NCBI GenBank assembly: GCA_910587275.1
Contig: CAJUMD010000030.1
Coordinates: forward strand, 1-32,972
Length of the DNA stretch: 32,972 bases
Source: an uncultured Kineothrix sp.
GTDB taxonomy: Bacteria; Bacillota; Clostridia; Lachnospirales; Lachnospiraceae
Direction: 5' to 3'
Shown here: positions 14,990 through 22,787 of the stretch, piece after piece
Layout: every line of letters starts with the position of its first letter
Numbering within the stretch: the first letter of the stretch is position 1
The notes under the pieces: model-generated
Databases searched by the model: none
Seen by the model: the letters and a program-made list of their open reading frames with translations, nothing else
Told to the model about the DNA's origin: nothing
Position numbers and translations under genes: made by a program

Positions 14990-15460
14990 TTATAACAGTT
15001 CATAAATAATATCCTCTATGGATACAATAGGGGCAGAAATCCTTTTTTGCAGCCGTTCTTCGATTTCCCCGTATTCACATATGGGTGTAACGATAACGGC
15101 ATCCACGTCAGGCAGGGAATCCCCCATCCCGTAACATACCATATCCCCCGATAAGATTCCGTCTTTTCTTTGGTCTATGATATATTTTACCTGTATGTCC
15201 GCATAGGATAACTGCGTGATAACATGTCTTCCAATATTTCCGTATCCATATACCGCAACCTCTTTCATGTCCCTTTCCTTAAAATATGTCCCAATGCCTT
15301 CCCCTCTTTCCGACAGAATCAGCCAGTTGTCAAACAGTTGGCTGTATTTCCTGTTTTTATCCTCCCCGCTTTTTGGTGAATCCTTGTATTTATGGAAAAC
15401 GAAGCCGCATACCGTCCCTGCCAAAAACGCCAATCCGCATTTTATCAAATTTTTATCCAT
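14990..15460 (-). CDS. Stand-alone Rossmann-module protein with N-terminal membrane anchor
   Basis: 156 residues. Residues about 5-22 are a short hydrophobic segment (IKCGLAFLAGTVCGFVF), a probable membrane anchor with a positively charged flank. After a polar linker, residues about 66-155 are the Rossmann-like module (VAVYGYGNIGRHVITQL) that in this locus is otherwise fused to enzymes; here it is alone. No catalytic domain is attached, so it may bind a nucleotide or act as a partner or docking protein at the membrane. The start is the ATG at 15460, 6 nt after AAGGAG. It follows the fucosyltransferase-like gene by about 10 bp. Confidence 0.6.
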   Translation of the reverse strand: MDKNLIKCGLAFLAGTVCGFVFHKYKDSPKSGEDKNRKYSQLFDNWLILSERGEGIGTYFKERDMKEVAVYGYGNIGRHVITQLSYADIQVKYIIDQRKDGILSGDMVCYGMGDSLPDVDAVIVTPICEYGEIEERLQKRISAPIVSIEDIIYELL

Positions 15461-15470
15461 AGTCATCTCC

Positions 15471-16427
15471 TTATTTTGCCGGTTCCCAGCATTGCCTGTT
15501 ATTCATAAGTATGCCTTTGTTAATGATATTTAGCGAATGGAACTTTTGCCCGCGGCTCCTTTTTATAACCTGTACAAAAATATCGATTTGTGACAGGCAT
15601 CCCACAAATCCGTCACATGCCGCAAGCGTATGGGCATCTTTTAATACCTCGATTCCCAATAAATAATTATTGTTTTTCCTTCGGTTCCGCTCAAACGCCA
15701 CGGATTTATTGCTGACCGCCCTCATGGTATTCCGGTAGTAAACAAGCGGTACCTGTATCTTATCCCTTAATTCCTTTAAGCACCTTGCATCGTCCGTTGC
15801 AACAAAAACCTGTTCGTAATGGTGTTTTCCGATTTCTTCTTTTATGGCATCCAAATATTCGTCCACGGTCACCGGAACCGGATGGTTATGGAACTCCTTA
15901 TAAAAATCAGTCCCACGTATGTGTACCCCCAAAGTACGCTTCCCCTTTAATGCCATCCTTATATTTTTTTCCATGTATGCGGATGTCCGGTCATTGAAAC
16001 GGATGTATTTCCCGTATATCTCCGACATCCTTTCTATATAAGTTTCTTCCGCCAAATAGGAAAGCGGTTTCCGGTTATACTCCAGTTCCACCCTTTCGGC
16101 ATGCAAGAACCTGTTCCCTACCAGATTTAGGTTCCTAACGGAAACGGGCGGCAGGAATGCAATCGGCTGTTCAAAATAATATTCAAACGGATTATCCGTT
16201 CCGAGGAAAAAACCTTTTTCCGCATACAGAATATCCCTGTCGTATTTAATATAAGGTATCATTCCATTTTCATCGGCATAACAGCAATAATCCACAACCA
16301 TACGCAAAAGTGCAAAAAAACCGGATACACTTCCGTTAATCTTTATATAATAAACTGCCTGCCCGCCGGATTTTTGGAAGCGGTAATCCAGATATCCTTT
16401 TTTCAACCGCAGAAATATGTTTTCCAT
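15471..16427 (-). CDS. Fucosyltransferase-like protein (NodZ/FUT8/O-FucT superfamily)
   Basis: 318 residues. The segment LGVHIRGTDFYKEF at about 166-179 matches the HxRxTD-type donor-binding loop of the alpha-1,6-fucosyltransferase/O-fucosyltransferase superfamily, and VFVATDDARCL follows, as is common there. GDP-fucose is the expected donor, but other GDP-sugars are possible. No membrane segment is present, so it acts in the cytoplasm. It sits between the DUF268 and stand-alone Rossmann genes, in the same operon as a GT11 fucosyltransferase. The family call is from motifs only. Confidence 0.5.
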   Translation of the reverse strand: MENIFLRLKKGYLDYRFQKSGGQAVYYIKINGSVSGFFALLRMVVDYCCYADENGMIPYIKYDRDILYAEKGFFLGTDNPFEYYFEQPIAFLPPVSVRNLNLVGNRFLHAERVELEYNRKPLSYLAEETYIERMSEIYGKYIRFNDRTSAYMEKNIRMALKGKRTLGVHIRGTDFYKEFHNHPVPVTVDEYLDAIKEEIGKHHYEQVFVATDDARCLKELRDKIQVPLVYYRNTMRAVSNKSVAFERNRRKNNNYLLGIEVLKDAHTLAACDGFVGCLSQIDIFVQVIKRSRGQKFHSLNIINKGILMNNRQCWEPAK

Positions 16428-16471
16428 AACCGTTTTTCACCCTTTTCTTTTCCTGTCTTTCCTGTCTTCAT

Positions 16472-17524
16472 TTATTTTTTCCTCAAATGGAACAGCCCGA
16501 ACCGTGTTCCTTCTGACCGCATGTCTTCATCATATTTGTGCAAATCTATGTTATACTCAATGTATCCTCCATAAGTACATGAATACTCGATTAAATCAAA
16601 CTGTGGAAAATTGTCCGAAATGGTAGACGCATAAAAAATCCTGTGCGCATTAAACTCCAAATGCTCCCTGCCTACCGGTACGGACAAATAAACATTACCG
16701 CCCTTTTTCATTTTCCGTCCTATGGCGTCAAAACACTTATAACAGGCATCCGGGTCTATACGGTCACCATACCGCCCCAATCCGAAATGCTCCAGGGAAC
16801 AAAGCGCGGAAAGGCTTTCCATGCTGTTATCCCCAATCCCCTCTAAATCCGTGGCATCGGCGTGGATAAATTCCAAACCGTCTACCGTCCGGTCTAATGG
16901 ACGTATGTCTATTAAATTCACATGATTCATAAAAGTCAGCAGATGTGCCACAAAACCATCCACCCTCGATCCGATATCATAGTGTTCCGCCGGGGATTCC
17001 TTATATATTTTCCGCGCTGCCCACAAATCCTGCCAAAAATAGCTTCCTATGCTTCCGGCACCCGCCGCCTTATCCGTATATATGGGCTTGTTATATTCTT
17101 CCATAATCCGCATCGTGGGGTGCGTGTTTAACTCTGCGTACCGCTTTGCGTCTTCTTCCACCCATGCCCGGTCAATCTGCCCGAATTCCACGCAAACCCT
17201 GTCATACCATCCCTGTTTTAGAATTTTCTTTGCCAGCCCTAAGTTATTTTCCGTATCAATTTCCTGCGGGATGGGATACATGAAACAGACGTTCTGCAGC
17301 CCAATTCCATTTCTGAGACAGCAGTCATGGATTTGTTTCCCATAATGATTACATATTAAAATCGCATCATAACCGTTCGGAAGTTCCGATGGGCTGTAAA
17401 CAGGTTTTCCTTTATAAAAATCCTTTGATTTCTCCGTTTCAATATAACCCGAAATCTGTTCTTCGTAAACTTTCTCGCCAATGTTCGCCGTTGCGATTCC
17501 GGTACCCCATACCAATATTTCCAT
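16472..17524 (-). CDS. Rossmann-module / DUF268 protein (methyltransferase-like)
   Basis: 350 residues. Residues 1-95 are the Rossmann-like module (ILVWGTGIATANI; Tyr of YGxG is Trp here). Residues about 120-330 match DUF268: GSRVDGFVAHLLTF, a DIRPLD strand end, HADATDLEGI, SALCSLEHFGLGRYGD and KKGGNVYLSVPVG. This arrangement is a class I methyltransferase-like fold. DUF268 has no established reaction, so SAM-dependent methylation is an inference. I chose the ATG at 17524, 7 nt from GGAAGG; an upstream in-frame extension overlaps the previous gene by about 75 bp and carries no domain sequence. Confidence 0.65.
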   Translation of the reverse strand: MEILVWGTGIATANIGEKVYEEQISGYIETEKSKDFYKGKPVYSPSELPNGYDAILICNHYGKQIHDCCLRNGIGLQNVCFMYPIPQEIDTENNLGLAKKILKQGWYDRVCVEFGQIDRAWVEEDAKRYAELNTHPTMRIMEEYNKPIYTDKAAGAGSIGSYFWQDLWAARKIYKESPAEHYDIGSRVDGFVAHLLTFMNHVNLIDIRPLDRTVDGLEFIHADATDLEGIGDNSMESLSALCSLEHFGLGRYGDRIDPDACYKCFDAIGRKMKKGGNVYLSVPVGREHLEFNAHRIFYASTISDNFPQFDLIEYSCTYGGYIEYNIDLHKYDEDMRSEGTRFGLFHLRKK

Positions 17525-17544
17525 ATTCATTCCTTCCGCTTTTT

Positions 17545-18480
17545 TCAGCTGCCAGCTTCTTCCACTTGGTTTTGCTGCTTTTCCACCAATGTGATGCAAT
17601 CCAAATCTTTTTTTCCCCAATCGATTACCCGTTGTTCCAAAACAGTCAATCCTGCACGGTTTGCCAAATACGCAAATAACTGTTTACTCATATAATTTCT
17701 TCCGCCTGTTCCCGTCAAAAAAGTAATCCGATAATCTTCCGTATTATTGGAATGATGAAACAGCGCCTTTCCGCCAACGGACAAAATTCTGTATGTTTCT
17801 TTCAAATATTGAAACACATCCATCATTTCAAAATGAACCATGGCATCATAAGTAAACAATGCGGTTTGTGATTCCGATTCTATCCCGCTTAAATCATATC
17901 CATTATTTACATAGTATGATATTTTATCGTACCCCTGAAAACGCTGTTTACAAAAATCAATATTTTTCTCCAGTATATCAACCAGTGTTATTTCTTTTGC
18001 CCCGTCTATGTATTGCGGCACATGCCTGCCCTTTCCGCAGGCCAACTCCACAACCTTTTCAATGTTCAATTTTTTAAAATACCCCATGAACGGACTTTCC
18101 GGAGACCAAAATGCCTGGATTCCTTCTATACTCTCTGCCGCATCAAAATAGCTGTCCATTCGATTTTGATGGTAATCCGCAATGATTTCCCTGTTTTTCT
18201 TAACGACATCCGTCTGACTGCAAAGTATATCTTCCACGGTCAATACTCTGTTTCCACGGTTTTGAAGCATATTTCTGACTTCCATTCTTTGGGTGCAATC
18301 GGCAATGGTAACAACAAAAACATATTCGCTGCTGTTAATCCCATCCAATGGGAATATCTTTATGGATTTACTCCCCTTTTTGTTGGAATCACAGAATCCG
18401 GCGATTTCAATATTATTTTCCTGTAATACTTCCGCGATTTTTATCCCTCTCTGACCGGCTCCGTACAAAATAATTTTCAT
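17545..18480 (-). CDS. Rossmann-module / class I SAM methyltransferase fusion
   Basis: 311 residues. The N-terminal Rossmann-like module opens with IILYGAGQRGIKIAEVL and has an acidic FCDSN at the end of the second strand. The C-terminal methyltransferase has VVELACGKGRHVPQY (about 143-157) as SAM-binding motif I, LVDIL as motif II and FTYDAMVHFE after it. It likely methylates a sugar of the glycan; position and substrate are unknown. The ATG has an ideal AAGGAG at 8-nt spacing. It follows the frameshifted Rossmann-methyltransferase by about 80 bp and is intact, so it could in principle compensate for that gene, although the methyltransferase domains are not close. Confidence 0.75.
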   Translation of the reverse strand: MKIILYGAGQRGIKIAEVLQENNIEIAGFCDSNKKGSKSIKIFPLDGINSSEYVFVVTIADCTQRMEVRNMLQNRGNRVLTVEDILCSQTDVVKKNREIIADYHQNRMDSYFDAAESIEGIQAFWSPESPFMGYFKKLNIEKVVELACGKGRHVPQYIDGAKEITLVDILEKNIDFCKQRFQGYDKISYYVNNGYDLSGIESESQTALFTYDAMVHFEMMDVFQYLKETYRILSVGGKALFHHSNNTEDYRITFLTGTGGRNYMSKQLFAYLANRAGLTVLEQRVIDWGKKDLDCITLVEKQQNQVEEAGS

Positions 18481-18563
18481 TTTCGATTCTCCTTCATTTT
18501 TGCGTTTTTTAACTTAATCCATCCCAATCTGACATCTCGTATGTCCTTGGACACCTTTCCATA

Positions 18564-19543
18564 TCAATTTCTTTTTCCCTTTTCAGCCACTATCATGTTC
18601 CCAAAACATAGGGTCTCACTGGATCCCATATCTTTTCCAGATAACTTTCCCATGATATCCATGGTCTTTACAATAGCCTCTGTTTCCACATCATTCAATT
18701 CATAATTACAATAACGTTTTGCCATATGTTCTAACCGGAATAATTCCTGGGATAAATACTTAAAATAATTTCCGTTTTTTGTAAACTCCACCAATTTAAA
18801 ACCATAACAATCCAAGTGTTTCCTATACCAATATTCACTGAATCCATTATAATAAAAATATGGTGCCATATGGGTCAGACAACAGAAGGGGGCTGTCAAA
18901 ATTAGTTTTCCATCCGGTTTTAATACCCTTGCAAACTCTTTGATTGCCAAAATTGGGTTCTCCAAGTGTTCAAACACTTCCGTACACAGAACAATATCTA
19001 TGGATTCTTTTTCCAATGGCATATCAATAATATCACATTGAATGCTTAATCCCGAATAATCCCATGATTCGCTCTGTAACCCTATATCCATTTCATCCGG
19101 AATATATTTCCCAAAATCCTGCGCGATATATTTTAAATGACTGCAATAGGGCTTGTATTTCTGCTCTCCTGCCCCGGCATCCAGCAAAACCTTGCCACCC
19201 GGTATCTTTCCCAACTGTTCGATTACCCACTGATCCCGGACTTCGCTATTTCTGAAATCGCCCAAAACATCATACAAAGATATAATTTTATCTTCCGCAT
19301 CACTTCCCAGTAAACTAAGCAATTTTCCCTTTATTTCCGCAAAATACTTTGTGCTTGTTACATATATGTAATCATAGTGGTATTTTTCTATATCTTCCGG
19401 TACAATATACCCCCCCCAGGCATTTCAGCAACGTTCCGGGCGTCACAGTAACCAATAATTTCAAATTTGTTCTCAATATACCGTTTTGTCTGCCGATACA
19501 TTTTTCCAAGTCCGTATACAATTATCTTTTTCTTATTTTCCAT
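18564..19543 (-). CDS. Rossmann-module / SAM methyltransferase, interrupted by a frameshift in a G8 tract
   Basis: The gene starts at the ATG at 19543, 13 bp after the fucosyltransferase stop. The first frame encodes IIVYGLGKMYRQTKRYI and FEIIGYCDARN, the Rossmann-like module, and runs out a few codons after the G8 tract at 19410-19417. The second frame continues the same module (YIVPEDIEKYHYDYIYV) without a gap and then a class I methyltransferase with LLDAGAGEQKY and VFEHLENPILAIKEFARVL. The total length is 980 bp, so one added G (G9) would restore a single 326-residue protein. This is either a phase-OFF state, an assembly error in the homopolymer, or a recent mutation. The methyltransferase part could also be translated alone from a TTG at 19322. 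Confidence 0.75.
19410..19417 (-). repeat. G8 homopolymer tract at the frameshift site
   Basis: Eight C on the plus strand. The coding strand reads ATG CCT then G8 then TATATT. At G9 or G6 the two halves of the Rossmann-methyltransferase join in one frame; at G8 translation stops about 6 codons later. Confidence 0.9.
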
Positions 19544-19556
19544 TTGCCTTTTCCAC

Positions 19557-20435
19557 CTACATCTTAATCCATCCGTCACACCAAATGTCCGGTGTATCCC
19601 GACCGGCCAGCCATCTTTCCGGCGCTACGACTATTTTTCTCTGATTTTTATTCAGCCATGCCCCCCACCAACTAAAAGAACTATTGGCAATAATATTGTG
19701 TGAACAGCAGGACATCAGGCACATATCATACCAGCCTTCATAGTGTTCAAACATATTTGGCTCTATATAAATGGCATCTTTTAATTTGTAATTCTCCTTA
19801 ACCCACGAAATATCATCGGAAAAGAATATAAAATGGGGATTTTCCATATTTCCTATAAAAAAATCAATGGCTTTGTTATAATACATACTTTCACTCAGAT
19901 TCCCATATAATCCCGTTTCCTGCAAATAATCACCCCTGCGGATATGTATTGACACGGATTGATGATCCATAAGAAATCGGTTACGCCAATTTCCGAGTTC
20001 CGCTTCACCATATGTAAAGATAAAATTTTCCAATAACACCTGTTCCACTATTGCGGCATATTCTTTTGACTGCCAATATCCTTTCACCGCCGCATTCCGA
20101 AGCAGAAATAACCTTTCATCAAATGCCGCTCCCTCTTTTTCCCTGAAATATAAACACAAAAACGGCAAACGGTAATTCAAAAAAGCAATCCAGTCATTCT
20201 TCTTACGTATTTTTAAATAGCGGGAATACCTTTTAGTGAAGATATCATTTTCGTCTTTTTTCAATTCTATTTTTGGAAAAACTTTTTCCAATTCAAACCC
20301 AGCATGTACTTTTTCTTTCTGATAAAACGAAATATTTGCCTTTACCTTGGATTTTCCATACCTTTCCATCGATTGGTATAATGCATACTGAAACATCTGA
20401 TTTCCAAGTCCTCCCTGGAAATATATAACATTCAC
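19557..20435 (-). CDS. GT11-family alpha-1,2-fucosyltransferase-like protein
   Basis: 292 residues with the GT11 signatures: IYFQGGLGNQMFQYALY at the N-terminus, the donor-binding HIRRGDY at about 164-170, and NSSFSWWGAWLN near the C-terminus. GT11 enzymes transfer fucose from GDP-fucose in alpha-1,2 linkage, usually to galactose, giving H-antigen-like ends. No GDP-fucose synthesis genes are in the window. I chose the GTG at 20435, which follows AAGGAGA and brings the first motif to residue 4; an in-frame ATG at 20519 would overlap the GT2 gene and add non-homologous residues. It lies 22 bp after the GT2 stop. Confidence 0.8.
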   Translation of the reverse strand: MNVIYFQGGLGNQMFQYALYQSMERYGKSKVKANISFYQKEKVHAGFELEKVFPKIELKKDENDIFTKRYSRYLKIRKKNDWIAFLNYRLPFLCLYFREKEGAAFDERLFLLRNAAVKGYWQSKEYAAIVEQVLLENFIFTYGEAELGNWRNRFLMDHQSVSIHIRRGDYLQETGLYGNLSESMYYNKAIDFFIGNMENPHFIFFSDDISWVKENYKLKDAIYIEPNMFEHYEGWYDMCLMSCCSHNIIANSSFSWWGAWLNKNQRKIVVAPERWLAGRDTPDIWCDGWIKM

Positions 20436-20457
20436 CAGTCCATCTCCTTCCAGTCCG

Positions 20458-21648
20458 TCACCTGACTGGAAAACTAAGTTGCGGTTTGGTCCAAACCATC
20501 TTATCCGTTTCCACGCCAAGCACCGCTAATTCTTCCCTTATTTCCACAGCCACATGGGAATCTTTTACTGCTATAAGAATCATGTCATACTCCAATTCTG
20601 TCAACCGGTCCCGTGGAATACATAAAGGATAACAAACATTTTGAAAGTTTTTATCTGTCCATGCCACTACACTGCATTGTTTTGCTGCCAGCAGCTGGCT
20701 GATGTAATTCCTGCCCACAAGCCCGGCGCCATACACCACGAGTTTTTTTCCCACAAAGATACCAATATCCGGAATCATATATTTTACGGTTCCCAATCCA
20801 AACTGATTCACCTGATTCATGCAGTTTACCATTCGGGAAAAAAAATATTTCCCCATATGCTTATCCATCCTATTGTCACATCCATACTCTATCCAGATGT
20901 TAATAAGTTCATGGCACAAATTGCTCTCCTGCCAAAATCTGCCCACACTCCATTGATTGGAAATAGATTCCTCCCGTATCAAATAATGGTATTCTGCATT
21001 CGGTGTTAAGATGAATTGATTACTTTCCAATATGCATCGACAAAATGCAAGCATATCCTCCCCATAGGATAGCTCATCCGGTACATGCATATAACATTTT
21101 TTTATAAAATCCGCCTTGAACAATTTTGACCATATACTTGGCGTCCATAATTCACTTTCTCCGCCTGTATGGAGCACATGCTCCTTAAGAAAGGGTATTT
21201 TATCTTCTTCCCCGTTTATTTTCCGCATGGCCGGAGCATATGTCATTTTTCCATCTTCCCTTTCTTCCACAAAACCACCATGCACAAAATCTGCGTCTGT
21301 CTTAAGTAATTCTGATAATAACTTCTCATAAAATCCTGATTCTATATAATCGTCCCCATCAACGAATCCGATATAATCCCCTTCCGCCAATTCCAAACCA
21401 GCCTTTCTTGCTGTCACCAATCCCCCGTTAGGCTTATGTACCACCCGAATCCTCACATCCCTGCGGGCAAAATCCTCACAAATCTGTCCGGAATTATCCG
21501 TGGAACCGTCATCCACTAACAAAATCTGCAAATAGGGATAAGACTGGGTAATGATACTTTCCAAACAATGCCTTATATATTTTTCAATATTATAAACCGG
21601 TACCAGCACACTAATTAACGGTCTCTTTTCCCCTAAGCCATCCACCAT
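20458..21648 (-). CDS. GT2 glycosyltransferase with C-terminal Rossmann module
   Basis: 396 residues. Residues about 10-230 are a GT-A fold family 2 glycosyltransferase (ISVLVPVYNIEKYIRHCLES, LLVDDGSTDNSGQICEDF, FVDGDDYIE with the DxD-type metal site). Residues about 298-396 are the locus's Rossmann-like module (LVVYGAGLVGRNYISQLL), here at the C-terminus rather than the N-terminus. It should transfer one sugar in the cytoplasm; donor and acceptor are unknown. There is no membrane segment. The start is the ATG at 21648, 6 nt after GGAAGGG; the ATG two codons earlier abuts the ribosome binding site. It follows the GT4 gene by about 30 bp. Confidence 0.8.
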   Translation of the reverse strand: MVDGLGEKRPLISVLVPVYNIEKYIRHCLESIITQSYPYLQILLVDDGSTDNSGQICEDFARRDVRIRVVHKPNGGLVTARKAGLELAEGDYIGFVDGDDYIESGFYEKLLSELLKTDADFVHGGFVEEREDGKMTYAPAMRKINGEEDKIPFLKEHVLHTGGESELWTPSIWSKLFKADFIKKCYMHVPDELSYGEDMLAFCRCILESNQFILTPNAEYHYLIREESISNQWSVGRFWQESNLCHELINIWIEYGCDNRMDKHMGKYFFSRMVNCMNQVNQFGLGTVKYMIPDIGIFVGKKLVVYGAGLVGRNYISQLLAAKQCSVVAWTDKNFQNVCYPLCIPRDRLTELEYDMILIAVKDSHVAVEIREELAVLGVETDKMVWTKPQLSFPVR

Positions 21649-21677
21649 ATCCATCCCTTCCGGCCCACGCCGCTTTT

Positions 21678-22787
21678 CTATTCCGATAATTCCTCCAATA
21701 CTTCATCAAACAAATCTTCAATCTGCCTGATATACTCTCCCAATGCAAACCTTTGGATGGAAGTGCGGCATTCCTGTACCATCTGTTCCCTGTCTGCGTT
21801 AAGCAGCTCCAATATGGCATCCGCCGCTTCCCCGTCCGTCTCCGTCACTCTGCCGCACCGCTGTCCGTTTGCCAGTATCCTTGCCCCGCCGATAACGGAA
21901 GACACGAAAGGCTTATCAAGCGCCACGCTTTCCAAAAGCGCCATCGGGAAACCTTCCGCCAGGGAAAACATACAGCTTATGTCGCATTGGGTAATCACCG
22001 GAAACGGGTTGGCATGATACCCCAACAGATGGACATGCCCGCAGATTCCCTTTTCTTCCGCCGCTCTTTTTACATCTTCTTCCAAACTGCCATATCCAAG
22101 ATAATATAAATGAACATCCGTCCTTTTCCGGTAAACCTTTTCAAAAACGTCCAAAAGACGTAAAGGATTTTTATTCGCATCCAGTCTTCCGATGGACAGC
22201 AAAGCCGGATGCCGCATTTGGATTTCGGTTGGTTCTTCCGCTTTTTTCCTAACCTTTTCTATGTCAATCCCATTATACAGAATCCGTAACCTTTCCTTAT
22301 GTTCCGGGAACAAATCCACTAAGGACTGTGTGGTAATATCACTGATGGAAACAATTCTGTCCGCCTTGTAAAAGGCTTCCGCCTGCAGTTTTCTTTCCTC
22401 TGCCATGCCGGGTTGTGCCAAATTGTAAACATCTCCGTGAATCCAGGCGATATTCTTTTTCCCCTTTGGCAGCAGAAAGGTCGGTTTCAGGTAATTAAAA
22501 GAGACATACAAATCATAATCCTGCGGGATATACTCCTGAATAACCCTGTCCCATTCATGGTACACATAGTACATTCTGGATTTTCTGTCGGGTGCATCTG
22601 CCTTTACATAATGCGGATATATCTTGATATTACTGTTTACCGGTTCCTCCTTAATGGAATCATGTATGATCTCCATAATACCGATTTCATACTTATTGGC
22701 ATCCAAGTGGTTTACAATTTGGGTCAGCAGGGATTCCGCCCCGCCCCCCGCCGAAAAACAATTGATAATAAAAAATACTTTTTTCAT
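21678..22787 (-). CDS. GT4-family glycosyltransferase
   Basis: 369 residues of GT-B fold. The glycine-rich N-terminal loop is NCFSAGGGAESLLTQIVNHL. The C-terminal half has ALLSIGRLDANKNPLRLLD and VHLLGYHANPF, and the family's E-x7-E motif is in SLAEGFPMALLE. It transfers a sugar from an NDP donor with retention; which sugar is unknown. It is soluble, with no membrane segment. The start is the ATG at 22787, which overlaps the preceding stop as ATGA, a sign of coupled translation; a TTG four codons earlier is less likely. Confidence 0.85.
   Translation of the reverse strand: MKKVFFIINCFSAGGGAESLLTQIVNHLDANKYEIGIMEIIHDSIKEEPVNSNIKIYPHYVKADAPDRKSRMYYVYHEWDRVIQEYIPQDYDLYVSFNYLKPTFLLPKGKKNIAWIHGDVYNLAQPGMAEERKLQAEAFYKADRIVSISDITTQSLVDLFPEHKERLRILYNGIDIEKVRKKAEEPTEIQMRHPALLSIGRLDANKNPLRLLDVFEKVYRKRTDVHLYYLGYGSLEEDVKRAAEEKGICGHVHLLGYHANPFPVITQCDISCMFSLAEGFPMALLESVALDKPFVSSVIGGARILANGQRCGRVTETDGEAADAILELLNADREQMVQECRTSIQRFALGEYIRQIEDLFDEVLEELSE

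Noticed and set aside
19388..19579. A stand-alone 63-residue Rossmann protein
   Set aside because: The next frame continues the same fold directly after the G8 tract, so it is better explained as the 5' part of the frameshifted Rossmann-methyltransferase.
20436..20519. N-terminal extension of the GT11 fucosyltransferase
   Set aside because: It overlaps the GT2 gene, has no family similarity, and the GTG at 20435 follows AAGGAGA and places the GT11 motif at the usual position.
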